DNA of 64,000 bases, taken from NCBI RefSeq assembly GCF_009017415.1, contig NC_092408.1, forward strand, positions 2,542,001 to 2,606,000, in the 5' to 3' direction. The notes beneath the pieces were generated by a model. The model saw only the letters and a program-made list of their open reading frames with translations, was not told the DNA's origin and ran no database searches. Origin of the DNA: Aspergillus flavus (lineage: Eukaryota > Ascomycota > Eurotiomycetes > Eurotiales > Aspergillaceae). The position numbers were made by a program, and so were the translations under genes. Positions 1 to 11,435 of this stretch are shown in pieces. Positions within the stretch are counted from its first letter, which is position 1. Each line of letters starts with the position of its first letter.

Positions 1-242
1 TTATACTGTGCGACCTCCTCTCCCAGGATGAATGTTTTCGGGTTCGTCTCCAATTCCTCCGCGAGAGCTTCGTTCAATGCATCACGAACAGTGACTTCCT
101 TAGCACCACCTTCCGTAGCATAGCCCCGGGAGCGTAGGATGGAGGGAGCGCATGCCGATTGGGGGAAGGCCGGACGGCGAGGAGCAGAGAGACGTGATGA
201 AAGCAGACGAGCTGCAGGGCGGAAAAGTCGGGGAGCAGCCAT
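1..242 (-). CDS. pdb1: Pyruvate dehydrogenase E1 component subunit beta, mitochondrial (5' part, cut by window edge)
   Basis: Only the first 80 or so codons lie in the window; the gene continues beyond base 1. The minus-strand ATG is at 242-240. The first ~40 residues are rich in Arg, Ser and Ala and lack acidic residues, as in a mitochondrial presequence, and end near SRGYATEG. The mature part begins KEVTVRDALNEALAEEL and continues with FILGEEVAQY, the conserved start of E1-beta, which with E1-alpha decarboxylates pyruvate in the matrix for acetyl-CoA formation. No intron is seen in this part. It is transcribed away from the metallophosphoesterase gene at 607. Family assignment is by recognised conserved residues; the thiamine-diphosphate and transketolase C-terminal parts cannot be seen. 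Confidence 0.9.
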   Translation of the reverse strand, partial: MAAPRLFRPAARLLSSRLSAPRRPAFPQSACAPSILRSRGYATEGGAKEVTVRDALNEALAEELETNPKTFILGEEVAQY

Positions 243-606
243 GGCCGGGCTTAAGGACATATATATCAGCAGAAGAAAGGAGAGGGTGTTCACAAGTGAC
301 TCCCCAGCGAACGGATCAACAAGTGAAGTGAGAGAGGAAAGAGAGAAGATAGATACCGGAGCGAAGGTTTCGCAATTCCGTTGTTTCGGGACTTGGTCGT
401 CAATCTAATGGGGATTTTAGTTTTTGGTGAGCATTTCGAGAGACTGTTGGGTTGGGGATGACTAAGCACAGGGCGGTCCTCACCGGCGGCTCATTCCGTA
501 GGAGTGATAACAGATGTGATAACGCTAGACTCCGTACTCCGTTCCTCCCCCTCGTGTACACACTCTATTCCTCCTACCGTCCGCCCGTTCATTCATAACT
601 ATTGTT
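243..606. promoter_or_regulatory. Divergent promoter region, pdb1 / metallophosphoesterase
   Basis: This 364-bp stretch separates the start codons of two divergent genes. It holds short ATATAT and GATA-like stretches, but no element that I can assign to a named regulator. The open frames inside it are shadows. Confidence 0.5.
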
Positions 607-2548
607 ATGATAGTAAAAAGTATGATCTACGATCGATCCTACTCATATGTTCTCTCCTTCTTTGCCCTCGTCACTCCTATCCTTGCTCGTCAACCTTCCG
701 CTCCGGAAGCTATCCCGGCCCCTTTGCGTGACCTGAAATGGGGACAACTCAATTTTCTCCATACTACGGATACTCATGGCTGGCTAGCCGGCCATCTCCA
801 GGAGTATGCCCACTGAGCTGGACATCAGTTCCACTGCGGATGCCAACGATACTGATTGAATGTACTATAGGCCCTCCTACTCCGCAGATTGGGGTGATTA
901 TGTCTCCTTCGCTACCCGGATGCGAGAGAAAGCGGAGGCACAAGGACAAGATCTATTAGTTATAGATACGGGTGACAGGGTAGAAGGCAATGGTCTCTAT
1001 GACTCGTCGGAGCCGAAAGGCGTTTATATCTCGGAAATTCTGCGGCAACAGCATATCGACCTATTATCCGCCGGGAATCATGAACTATACAAACAAAACA
1101 CCTCGGAGGCTGAACTCTTCACTACAGTACCTAATTTCCGCGGAAACTACTTAGCATCTAACATTGATATAATACATCCTTTAACCAAAGAGACTGTGCC
1201 ATTGGCCCCTCGGTTCAAGAAATTCACAACCAAGAAGCAAGGTATCCGTATCATTGCTTTTGGCTTTCTTTTCGATTTCACAAAGAACTACAATAACACC
1301 ATCGTTCATCCGGTGGAAGAGACTATCAAAGAGGAGTGGTTTCAGGAAGCTATCAGGGATAAGGAAGTTGACCTCTTCTTGGTCGTGGGACACGTTCCTG
1401 TTCATTCTAAGGAATATGATGCTGTTTTCAAGGAGATCCGGATGGTCCGTTGGGACACACCTATTCAGTTCTTTGGTGGTCATTATCATATCCGTGATTT
1501 TGCCAGATTCGACTCTAAAGCGTTTGGGTTAGCAAGCGGTCGGTTCATGGAGACAATTGGCTTCATGTCAATCGATGGCCTAACCAGTAGCAAACAGCTC
1601 GTAAAGCCTGCTTCGACAACCCCAAGCTTCCATCGAAGATATATAGATAATAACCTCTATTCCTTTTACCACCACACTGGCCTTGACGAGGAAACCTTCT
1701 CTACGGAGGAGGGTCGGAACGTGTCTCGGCTTATTGAGGAGTCTAGGAGCACTCTTCGACTCGATGAGGTACACGGTTGTGCCCCTCGGGATCTTTGGAT
1801 GTCACGCGTCAAGTATCCGAGTGAGGATAGCATTTATACTTGGCTCGAGCAGCAGGTGCTGCCCAACTCGCTGCAGGATAAATCTCGCACTGGCAAGCCG
1901 GCTCTTGCCATAGTCAACACCGGCGCCATTCGCTTTGACATATTCAAAGGTCCTTTTACTCAAGACTCGACATTCATAGTCTCTCCTTTTACCAGCGGTT
2001 TTCGTTACATTAAGGACATTCCTTATGGGAAGGCCACTTTAATAGTCGAGATCTTAAACAAACAGCCTCAAATTCTGACTGATGCTGACAACCGATCCGC
2101 CATCACTGAGGGACTTGCGCCCCCAGAACAGTCAGTTTATTCCTCTGATTTGATTATTACTGATAGCTTCGCCCTGGGCTCTACGAATTACCTCAGAGAT
2201 CAGACGCCGCTGCTGAGGAACGATCACTCCGAACCCAGCATTATCCCTGGGTATACTACCACAGACGATGAAGGCTCGGATGGCGACGACACAATTCATT
2301 CGCCCATCTCGTTCTATCGTGTTCCCAAGTGCATCCAGGCTCTAATCTCTCCGAAAGAGTCGGCGGCTCCGAAAACAGTGGATCTCGTATATATTGATTT
2401 CATAGAATCTCATGTGGCTCAAGCAGCCAAATTTGCCGGGCTAAGTATAGACTTCACCCAGGACAGTGATGTGTATATGCCGGCTACGACATTAACGGAT
2501 CTGATTTTGGATTGGGTCAAGGACAACTGGAGTTGTAAGGAAGTTTGA
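607..2548 (+). CDS. Secreted or vacuolar calcineurin-like metallophosphoesterase (YHR202W/5'-nucleotidase type)
   Basis: Two exons, 607-803 and 871-2548, give 624 aa; the 67-bp intron has a GTATGC donor and TATAG acceptor, and joining restores [13 protein letters not shown]. Residues ~1-28 form a hydrophobic signal peptide; a second in-frame ATG lies 15 bases downstream of the first. The metallophosphoesterase motifs appear in order: HTTDTHGW (first metal ligands), [18 protein letters not shown] (GNHE), VVGHVPVHS and [11 protein letters not shown] (GHxH). A 5'-nucleotidase-like C-terminal domain follows, with [16 protein letters not shown] and [10 protein letters not shown]. Length and architecture match the yeast YHR202W group, whose substrate is not settled. 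It runs convergently toward etr1 with 116 bp between stops. Confidence 0.85.
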
Positions 2549-2664
2549 AGTATTGCAGGAAACGGCCCTTTCTACTGTCGTTACTTTACTGCGTCTTAGC
2601 TCAATCGTTCTGCGCAATTGTAAGTAGACATAAGCATCATTTGACACACGACCACCGCAAAGTT

Positions 2665-4004
2665 TCAGTCTCCGCCTTCGTACTTGAGCAGGCCCTTTCC
2701 ACTGCGATAGCCACTCAAAGTTTCCTGCACACCAGAGGTGAGCGCCGCACCGTCTGTGTCCCATGCCCATTTTATTTCCTCCACGGGGATGTCTTTGAAT
2801 TTGCCCGCTCGAGTCAGCTGCAGCACGTCGTTGATGGTGTTCTCTTTCAGTTGGGGATGCTTATCCCCCCATTTGCTCACCCAGAATCCATCGAAGACGA
2901 GATTCTTAAAGATCAATAGCCCAGAAGGTAAGGAAACCGGCTGCTTTGACATCGCACCGTAGGTGACCAGGTGGGAGCCTGGAGCGAGGGTCTTCGCCAA
3001 TGCGGTGGCGTTCCTACCACCCACGCAATTCAGAGCAAGTCGGATCGGCTCCCTTCCGTTGCGAGTGAGGCCGCTCACCACGTTCTTGAAATCTCCTGAA
3101 AGCAACTCCGCTTCTGTGACTACTGCAGTGGCGCCTAGTTCATGAAGCTCAGCCTTCAGGACTTCCGTATCCTCCGGCGTCTTCCTCTCCCGGATGACAT
3201 TGATCGTCTTAATACCCCATTCTCGGGCGAGTTGAATGGCAGCGCGACCAACACCACTGTTTGCTCCGTTCTGAATCAGCCATTCCTCCCCACTCCGCAT
3301 CCAGTCCCATTCACAAAAGTCCTTGATCATGCGGTAAGCTGTGACTGGATTGACGCTGACTGTGCTAATCTGGAGCGGTGATAGGCCATCTTTATTCTCA
3401 ATTTTGATCAGCTGCGACTCATCCATCTGAGCGTGTGTGCGCCAGGTGCCCTGTCCTGTCTGCTTCATGACGACCCAATCACCTTTGCTGAGGTTCTTGA
3501 CATTAGATCCAGTCGCAATTACTTCAAAGGCACCTTCATTTCCACCCACTGCGCATGGATCCTGGGTACCAAGGGTTGTCTGGAATGGCGGTTTGCTCGG
3601 ATACACCCCCTGGATCTGGTTCACGTCGGCGGGGTTCAGAGGCGCTGCAAGGAGGCGAAGAGTAACTTGGGATCCGTGCGGAGGGGAGATAGAATGCTTG
3701 TGGAGGCTACAGATGAATTGGTAAGGCAAGTTTCATCGTCTCAGGTTTCAAGTAGTTGGCCTGTGTGGGTTTCCGGTATCACTTACCGTAGAACATCTTT
3801 GGGTTCACCATATCGTGAATACACAAGTGCTTTTGATTGTGTATAGCCATAGACTGAAATGTATCTTTTACTCCCAGTCCACGAGCGAGGCGGTGTTCCT
3901 ATACACTGACGGGTAACAGCAGGAACAGGAGCGGCTCCATAAGCTTTCCAGATAAGGGGCCCATGGCTGCGAGAGAGGGATCGCACTACACCATGCGAGA
4001 ACAT
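2665..4004 (-). CDS. etr1: Mitochondrial trans-2-enoyl-CoA/ACP reductase (Etr1/MECR type)
   Basis: Exons 4004-3787 and 3706-2665 give 419 aa; the 80-bp intron (3707-3786) has a GTAAGT donor and TGTAG acceptor, and the join reads EPKDVLRLHKHSIS. The N-terminus, about 50 residues rich in Arg and Ser, fits a mitochondrial presequence. The body is a zinc-free medium-chain dehydrogenase: LAAPLNPADVNQIQGVYP is the typical MECR segment, GNEGAFEVIATG follows, and NGANSGVGRAAIQLA is the NADPH-binding loop. Etr1 performs the last reduction of mitochondrial type II fatty-acid synthesis, needed for lipoate and respiration. It is divergent from gatA, another mitochondrial gene, across 228 bp. The exact start is the first ATG compatible with a presequence. 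Confidence 0.9.
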
Positions 4005-4232
4005 AGTATTAACTGTTATGGTCTGCCGGTAACTGAGAGAGTGAGAAGGTAAGGGTGGGTGGGAGGAAAGTAGATCGAAGAAAATAAATGAAATGCCGGC
4101 AAGTTATTTAAATGACGTCGTTCCTGAATCGGGCCGACGGACGCTAAACGCGAACTGGCGTTGGACTTTTTCCCCCGTTTAGTTCTTCTAAATGGTCGAA
4201 CCTCGGCTTCTTTCCATATAAATTCACTCTAA
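4005..4232. promoter_or_regulatory. Compact bidirectional promoter, etr1 / gatA
   Basis: Only 228 bp separate the two divergent start codons, and both genes encode mitochondrial proteins, so co-regulation is plausible. A GC-rich CGGGCCGACGG stretch lies near 4131-4142 and a TATATAAAT-like stretch near 4216. No named site is claimed. Confidence 0.5.
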
Positions 4233-5943
4233 ATGTCCCTTCTGCGGGAGGCTGAGAAATGCATTGCTAATCAGAAGTCTCATGCCGCCCTCAATGCCCT
4301 CATAACTGCACTACAGCCTTCGGGGCAGTGGCGGGAACAGGTGAAAGACGCAGACCTCAGAACGGAGCGAGGTAAGTTGCTGAATCGCTACATATCCTTA
4401 GACTTTATCGGTACTGACTGTGTTTTTCTTTGTTCCCTCAGGGATACCCAGATCCAAGGTAGACGGTCGGTTGATTGCTATCAAAGATAACATATGCACG
4501 CGCGACCTGCCGACAACATGCGCTTCCGGAACCCTCGAGAAGTTCGTAAGCCCGTTTAACTCCACCGTCGTGGGGCAATTACAAGATGCAGGCGCTGTAG
4601 TTGCCGGAAAGACAAATCTTGATGAATTTGGCATGGGTTCTCATTCAGTATATTCGCGATTTGGACCGGTGAGGAGTTTTTGGCAGGGTCGCGATGCCGA
4701 ACCCCTGTCAGCCGGTGGCAGTTCGGGAGGGAGTGCAGTTGCAGTCGCCACAGGCCAATGTTATGCGTATGTTCTCTTCTCTGCATCTCCGCCAAATAGG
4801 TTCACTGAAAAATACAACCGGCAGCGCGTTGGGTACAGACACTGGAGGGTCTGTTCGCCTTCCGGCTGCATACACTGGGACAGTTGGTTTCAAACCCTCT
4901 TATGGATTGATCTCGCGGTGGGGTGTAGTCGCATATGCCAACTCACTGGACACGGTTGGGATCTTAGGGAGAAGCACAGCCAGCGTTCGCGATGTCTTCA
5001 GTACGTCTCCCTACCTTCCCCATGTTATGTCTTACTCTACGCGCGGGTTTCTAATGCGTCTTTAGATGTTGTGAACCAGCACGATCCACGCGATCCTACT
5101 AATCTCTCTCCATCATCTCGTTCACGAATACTTTCAACTCTTCAGTCACCATTTTGCGCATCCCGACTAACCTCTGCCCCCCTCAGAATTGGTGTTCCCA
5201 CAGAATACAACATACTTGAACTTCACCCTGCTGTCCGACACGCTTGGTCACGCACTCTAGCTTATTTGCAACGCCAAGGTCACAGCATTCATGCAGTCTC
5301 CCTACCGACGACGAAATTAGCATTATCAGCATACTACGTGCTGGCTCCTGCCGAAGCTTCTTCAAACTTGGCCAAGTACGATGGCGTCAGGTACGGAACT
5401 CGTTGCGGGGTTCTAGACCGTGATGGACGGCCACAAGGCAATCTATACGCCAGTACAAGGGGACATGGATTCGGCTCTGAAGTCAAAAGGCGTATTGTCC
5501 TCGGGGCGTTCAGCTTAAGTGCTCATGCTATGGACAATTATTTTATTCAAGCTCAGCGTGTTCGACGTCTCGTTCAACGTGATTTCGATTACATTTTTCA
5601 AATGAAGCAACCGTTGGCATCTCCCGGGACGGATTCAGAAAGGGTACCGGAACACACCGGCGTAGACATTCTCATATGCCCGACTGCCCCATCGCCCCCC
5701 CCGGGGATATCCGACCTGATAGATTCGGATGCTGGAGCCTCGCCCTTGGACGCATACATGAACGATGTCTTTACTGTCCCTGCTAGTCTGGCTGGTCTCC
5801 CAGCCATATCTGTTCCGGTCACAGTGAGTGGCGAGAAACAAGACTCCAGCGAAGCGGGTTTGGCGGGTATTCAAATTGTCGGCCAATACGGAGATGACCA
5901 ACTCGTGTTGAAGGTGGGGGAGTTAGTCGAGGACCAAAAATAA
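4233..5943 (+). CDS. gatA: Glutamyl-tRNA(Gln) amidotransferase subunit A, mitochondrial
   Basis: Four exons, 4233-4371, 4442-4766, 4825-5000 and 5066-5943, give 505 aa. The junctions restore [22 protein letters not shown] and VRDVFNVVNQH. The amidase signature is intact: the catalytic Lys in [12 protein letters not shown], the Ser-rich core [15 protein letters not shown], and the nucleophile region [12 protein letters not shown]. GatA releases ammonia from glutamine and, with partner subunits, converts Glu-tRNA(Gln) to Gln-tRNA(Gln) in mitochondria. The N-terminus starts almost directly in the domain ([14 protein letters not shown]), so a conventional presequence is not obvious, as in some fungal homologues. 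The last exon ends in two consecutive stop codons, TAA and TAG. It is convergent with cclA. Confidence 0.9.
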
Positions 5944-6284
5944 TAGGTCTCATTACTGTGCGTAGATAATCTAAGCTAATAACGTGGTGTACATCCGTTG
6001 TTCATTCAGCTGTGCTAGAAACCACGCTTTGATTTGTGTCCTTGGTATCCGTGGGTCTATATGGGACGTAGCAGGAACATAGAAGCTTCATTTAATATTT
6101 GGTGCTTTTTATCGAACCAGCACATTCCGAATACTATACATGGGTTCACATTTCCCGAGACGCAAAAGGGACCGTGCCCTATTGAAAAAGGTGGCGGGAG
6201 GAAGAAGGTGTGCTGCGAAATGCAGAAATATGCCTCTCGCCCTGATACGGGCTAACGAAGCAAGTTAGATGAACAATGTATAAT
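5944..6284. other. Intergenic, convergent 3' regions of gatA and cclA
   Basis: No gene is supported in these 341 bp. The stretch is expected to hold both 3' untranslated regions; no repeat or RNA gene is seen. Confidence 0.6.
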
Positions 6285-8138
6285 CTAAGACATCTCGACA
6301 TCATGGCCCACGGTGATATTTTCAGGCCTAGCAGCGGGTTCCTCCGTATTCGGTGTACCTACTACACCAACACTGGCCGCATCTTCGAAGGTAGAATGTC
6401 CAGTACCTACATCAGGGGAGCCTACATTGCCGACACTATTCTCCACAGTGGAAGGGCCCGTTCCAGGGCCTGCGGAGACGGCAGAGACGGCAGATTCATA
6501 CGCAGCCCCCACACCTCCCTTAAGGACCTCCGAGCCTCCGACCGCACCAGTGCCAGTGCCATCCATCTGGGCATTGCCGACGACATCACCATCCACCCCG
6601 CCCCAAACGAGCATCGCCTCGACCTCATCAACGATGTCAGCAACAACATCTTCGACTATCTGCTCGTTGAAGCGCTCTCCAATCCCCCGAATCGGCTCGC
6701 CGTTCTCTGCTTGAGGAGGTCCAATCCACCAGGGACCCTCGAAGCGGCATTCCACCGCACCACCGCCGTAACAACTGACAGCCGGGTAATATCCGATCAT
6801 CCCGTCATCCGCATTCTCACGCTCGCCAAGACCTAAGTTATTGGTCCCATTTGCAAGTCGGCTGGCCGGTGGAAGGAAAGCATACAATTCTTTGAATGGA
6901 GTACCCATTTTTATGCCATTCTTAAATATTGTGATACTCGAACCTGGCAGTGTACGCAAAGATGCATCCTCGGTGTTCATCGGTGATGGTGGTCCGAACG
7001 TAGGGGTTTCTTTAAGATTGAAGGCGTAATCGCGCAACTGTTTAGTGGGGAAAACATTGGATTGTTGCCAACAGAAGTCAGATTTGTAGTGGAAAGGGAT
7101 CCGGTCCCGGATAACGTTCGTAGCCATGGAGAGCTCTATGCCAGATGTCGAAGCATGACCATCGACGGCAGGGTCGTAGGTTCCTTCGACGATTCTCTTG
7201 TGGAGCGAAAGTGGCGGGAGAGTGATGAGCATGCCTATGACATCGCCTTCGCGGATCGACTCGCCTTTGGGAAAAAAGTACTCGCAGCGCATCCGGTTGA
7301 CCACTTCACCATTCACATCACGGATTCCATAACCATAACAGTCTACACCGACGTTAACATCCAAATCCGCCTCCCTTCGCGCAAACCCAAGACGGACATG
7401 GCCTCTTGATGGCAAGCAAGACTTTCCGTTGGCAGGTGCTGTCTGCGGGTCACTCAATACACCGCTAATGATGCGCGCCTCATAGTAAAAGGTTCCTTCG
7501 CGCGCACATACATTAGCGCGCGCGGTGTGCCACGGTCCGTTGGTAGTTACGGCAAGTGCGTCTTCGTTAAAGAGTATCGCTGCAGGCGAATCCTCAAAGC
7601 TGAAGCGAGCATTATAAGGACGAACATCGGTCTGGCGGTATTTTATATGTGGGAAGCTAGTATCGGCTATGGCGTAGCTATAGCGGAACCCATTTTTATT
7701 GGTAAGCTTGTCAACGACTTCGTAGAAGCTCCAACTCTGGCCAATTACCTCAGATGTTTTCCGACTCACTAAATTTAGCTGGCGAGGCTGTGGGGGTAAT
7801 AAATCGGACGGTCTCGGCTCAGCAAGGAGCAAAGGTCTGAGAATATTCAGGTCCGAACTGGGAAGAGCGGTATTTTGAACAGCAGTTGCTCTCTTTTTGG
7901 CGGGCACGATTTCCTGGTCCAATCCCTTAGCCTCGCGCTTTTTACGACTGTCGCGTTTGTTGCGTTTGGACCTTGGACCGTCAGTTTGCGCTGACGCATT
8001 ACTAGCGGGCGCAGGTGATGATCTTGTATTCGTATCTGATAGAGGTCCATTGAAAAACGGTGTTCCACTGGGAGGCAGGATCGGCGAATTGATATTCGAC
8101 GAGGGTGCGGAAGACCCAGCCGGCTGTATGGATGCCAT
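6285..8138 (-). CDS. cclA: COMPASS (Set1) histone H3K4 methyltransferase complex subunit, Ash2/Bre2 type
   Basis: A single exon of 617 aa, starting at MASIQPAGSSAPSS; the open frame extends 15 codons further upstream, but the internal ATG fits homologues better. The N-terminal ~130 residues are Pro/Ser-rich with a basic stretch (RSKRNKRDSRKKREAK), likely nuclear localisation. A SPRY domain follows, from about WSFYEVVDKLTN through GTFYYEARIISGVL and RGHVRLGFARREADL to GYGIRDVNGEVV and EGDVIGMLITLPP, typical of Bre2/Ash2. The C-terminus is Gly/Val/Glu-rich and ends with a VWGGVDGDVVGN segment. In Aspergillus this protein (CclA) supports H3K4 methylation and represses several secondary-metabolite clusters. 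Function is by family; the long low-complexity C-terminal tail is variable. Confidence 0.88.
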   Translation of the reverse strand: MASIQPAGSSAPSSNINSPILPPSGTPFFNGPLSDTNTRSSPAPASNASAQTDGPRSKRNKRDSRKKREAKGLDQEIVPAKKRATAVQNTALPSSDLNILRPLLLAEPRPSDLLPPQPRQLNLVSRKTSEVIGQSWSFYEVVDKLTNKNGFRYSYAIADTSFPHIKYRQTDVRPYNARFSFEDSPAAILFNEDALAVTTNGPWHTARANVCAREGTFYYEARIISGVLSDPQTAPANGKSCLPSRGHVRLGFARREADLDVNVGVDCYGYGIRDVNGEVVNRMRCEYFFPKGESIREGDVIGMLITLPPLSLHKRIVEGTYDPAVDGHASTSGIELSMATNVIRDRIPFHYKSDFCWQQSNVFPTKQLRDYAFNLKETPTFGPPSPMNTEDASLRTLPGSSITIFKNGIKMGTPFKELYAFLPPASRLANGTNNLGLGERENADDGMIGYYPAVSCYGGGAVECRFEGPWWIGPPQAENGEPIRGIGERFNEQIVEDVVADIVDEVEAMLVWGGVDGDVVGNAQMDGTGTGAVGGSEVLKGGVGAAYESAVSAVSAGPGTGPSTVENSVGNVGSPDVGTGHSTFEDAASVGVVGTPNTEEPAARPENITVGHDVEMS

Positions 8139-9118
8139 AGCTGAATTTGTTTCGTGGATGAGCTGACCAAACAGCCAAAGCAATTATGAAAAGATGTTTC
8201 AATGGTCCCGGCTCCTACCGTGTAAGACCATGGGCTTGCTGCTTTCTTATTGTGATATTACAAGCTTCAAAAGTGAGGAGCGGACAGACTCCAAGTGATC
8301 GCAGTAGAAGTAGGCCTGGCAAAGATCCACGAAGCAGACGATTCCCCTTGGTTAAATGGAGACAAGCATCGATAGTAAAAACGCTGGCATTCCAGAACAA
8401 GATCCAGAGGTTTGAACAAACTGGAGAGTCTGCGATAATGTAATAGTAGGGTCAGAGCTAAACACAGTGCATTTGAGAAGGATATTAAAGTCTATAAATG
8501 CACAGATGATAGTGATGATGATATGACAGAGTCTAAGCTTAAGCCGACTCACCAATCTGCTTTCTCCAACCACAAGGGTCAATCAATGGGTTTTATTATG
8601 CCTTCCGACCAAGTTTTAGGATAAGAAATCAAGGGAACTTGTGACTAGGTAGAATGTTAACAGAGATTCGTTAGTAGCAAAGCTGGTTATGATGTGACAA
8701 GCATTACCGACAAGGGACAATCAATGGTCCTCCCTGTGAATCTAAACGTGAATGGAAGAGCAGAAACAGCGGTGGTCGAGGGCGGTCAGCAAAGATATCT
8801 TGGGCAGAAACACAATGTTGGTGGATTTGCTTAGATGGAGGGGCACTAAGCGGTGAGAAAGTTTGACCATTGATCGTGCTGCAAGTCAAAGCGGTGAGCA
8901 TAGCACGCCCACTTTGAATACTAGTCAAATAAAAAAAAAACTGCTTTGCAAAAAAGTCAAGATCACATAATCCAGAAATTTACACACATTTTCAATCCCA
9001 TGTCAAAGCAGAGTTATACGACCATATAGGCGGCCAGGCTCTTATCCTTGTTTGTTATGGTATAGCCTTCTTCAGCTACGAATCCTACCGTTACAATTAT
9101 TTTTGGAAGCCATTCACG
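8139..9118. promoter_or_regulatory. Divergent promoter region, cclA / enp1
   Basis: 980 bp between divergent start codons. It contains a run of 10 adenines near 8931 and AT-rich DNA just upstream of enp1. No ORF with conserved features and no RNA gene is seen; untranslated exons cannot be excluded. Confidence 0.45.
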
Positions 9119-10718
9119 ATGCCCAAAGCTACATCATCTCGCTCGGCCGCTGTTGGCCGTAGACATAATCCTCTAGCTGAAGATATCGTGGCTACAGGCC
9201 ATTTACGGACCCATTCCAGCAAAAATAGCAAACGCAAGTCGCAATCCGACGAAGACCAAGATGATGGTGAACGTTTCATCGATGCAAAAATGTCTCGCAA
9301 AATCTTGCAGATTGGGCAGGAACTAGCGGACGAGGATGCTGCTGAGCAAAGGACTTCATTGGGAAATATAGCAGCGAAAGATAACACAGCATTTGATTTC
9401 GAATCTCGATTTGAGGACGATGAGGCGTTTTCCGATGACGAAAAGTTTCAGGATGACCCATGGGGCGATGAGGAAGAAATTGAGCAAGTGGTATTCTTTT
9501 GCATCAAGACCCAACGGCCCATTTTATGACTAACGTCTCATGTAGGAGGTCGATCCAAATGACCTTGATATGTTCCATAAGTTTGTTCCCGGTGGCGACG
9601 AAGATCCTATATTCAACCCTAGTGAACAGGGCGCTGGTGGTCAGAGCACAAATCTAGCCGATCTCATCCTTGAGAAGATTGCCGAACATGAAGCAAAGCA
9701 AAACGGAGATAACGGTCCCTTCATCCAGGGCGGAGGGCTACCGGAAGATGCAGTTCAGATACCAGCCAAGGCAGTCGAAGTATATGAAAAGTAAGCATGA
9801 ATATCACGGCCCCCATGTAAATCTAAATATTGATAGGAGCCTAGAGTCGGTATGATCCTGTCCCGCTACAAATCCGGGCCACTTCCCAAGCCTTTCAAAA
9901 TTCTTCCTTCTGTTCCAAATTGGCCAACTCTCCTTTCCATCACTCGACCGGAGTCATGGACCGCCAACGCTGTTTATGCCGGAACCAGGATCTTCATCTC
10001 ATCAAAACCCGCTGTTGCCCAGGAGTTTATCTCAACAGTACTCCTAGATCGGGTTCGAGAAGAAATTCACGAGACTAAGAAGCTCAACGTACATACGTAC
10101 AACTCATTGAGGAAGGCACTGTACAAGCCCGCTTGCTTCTTTAAGGGGCTACTGTTCCCCCTTGTCTCTAGCGGCACTTGCACGTTACGCGAAGCACATA
10201 TTGTCTCCTCGGTCATTGCCCGTGTATCCATCCCGGTATTGCATTCCGCGGCCGCTTTGTTGCGCATGTGTGATCTTGCTGCAGAGCAGTCTCTGAGGTC
10301 ATTGGAAAGTACCGGCGCGGTAAATATGTTCATTAGGGTGTTTTTGGAGAAGAAGTACGCGCTTCCTTACAAAGTTATTGATGCGCTAGTCTTCCACTTC
10401 CTACGGTTTCGGGCGAGTGACAACGATGAAGACTCAATGATGACGAATGGACGTTCACGGGACACCAACAAAGCGTATAAGCTTCCCGTTCTTTGGCACC
10501 AGTCACTCTTGGTCTTCGCACAGCGTTACCGCAATGACATTACCGAAGATCAACGAGAGGCGCTTCTAGACTTACTCTTGGTGTGCGGGCACAAAGATAT
10601 CGGGCCCGAAGTTAGACGGGAACTGCTGGCTGGCCGAGGTCGAGGTGTTGTCGTGCCTGATCCCGAGAAGCAAGGCGCCCTCGACGCTGGAGATGATACG
10701 ATGGATGTTACCATGTAG
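9119..10718 (+). CDS. enp1: Bystin / Enp1, 40S ribosome-biogenesis factor
   Basis: Three exons, 9119-9490, 9546-9790 and 9845-10718, give 496 aa, close to yeast Enp1 (483). The acceptor at 9844 rather than a nearer TAG at 9836 is required: only it restores YEKVGMILSRYKSG without a stop. The N-terminal ~170 residues are charged and acidic (FEDDEAFSDDEKFQDD), as in bystins. The bystin domain runs from MILSRYKSGPLPKPFKILP through RVREEIHETKKLNVHTYNS, LYKPACFFKGLLFPL and LEKKYALPYKVIDALVFHF to the end. Enp1 binds pre-40S particles and is needed for 18S rRNA maturation and export, in nucleolus and cytoplasm. Essential in yeast; expected to be single copy. Confidence 0.92.
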
Positions 10719-11357
10719 GTGGGTATACGGTGTACATTGATGAGTCTTTATTTATTTATCCCCTGCACCCCTTTCTCATCGAACTTCATCTATGGATTTG
10801 ATCTTGGGTCGCGATCTGGATCGGCGTTATCGTGGCATGATGTCTTTTCTTTATTTTCTTCAAAATTTCTCTTGGTTTTTGTATATATTCCCATGGTATC
10901 ACGTGAATTATGGTTGTAGTCCCTCTGACATTGGGGACGAAAATGGACAGTGGGAAAAATATGGCACTGAACGGGTGTAATTGATTGGGCATAGATCACC
11001 TTTAAAACGTTCTATACCAGCGAAGGAGCTTATTACGCTTGTCTCCTCAGAGTGCAGGTTCCCGACCCGAAACAGAAGCATGACGGAGTCAAGATAAATA
11101 TGTAAAGGCGAGATAAATACAGAGAAAGAAAAGAAATAAAAGACATTTGCGCACCCCTTGCAATACGTACATGGAGATCCGTACATGTCTTTCATCCAGC
11201 AAGCATACCACACCATAGAGTTGGTATGCCTTCCTTCCCTGGCATTGAATGGGCTTTCTCTAGCTATACACATACCTTGATCTACTAAGAGTAATATTGC
11301 ATGGCCCAATTGAGAAGCAACGACGAGGACCGATTAAGTGTGTGGCTGAGAAAAACC

Positions 11358-11384
11358 GGAAAAAAAAAAAAAAGAAAAGAAAAG

Positions 11385-11416
<32 letters not shown>

Positions 11417-11435
11417 GAAAAAGGAAAAAAGGAAA
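11358..11435. repeat. 78-nt uninterrupted purine tract (GA/AAAAG repeats)
   Basis: The plus strand has only A and G from 11358 to 11435, mostly AAAAG units. Such homopurine-homopyrimidine runs can form triplex DNA and vary in length between isolates. Several open frames reported across it are artefacts of low complexity. Confidence 0.85.
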
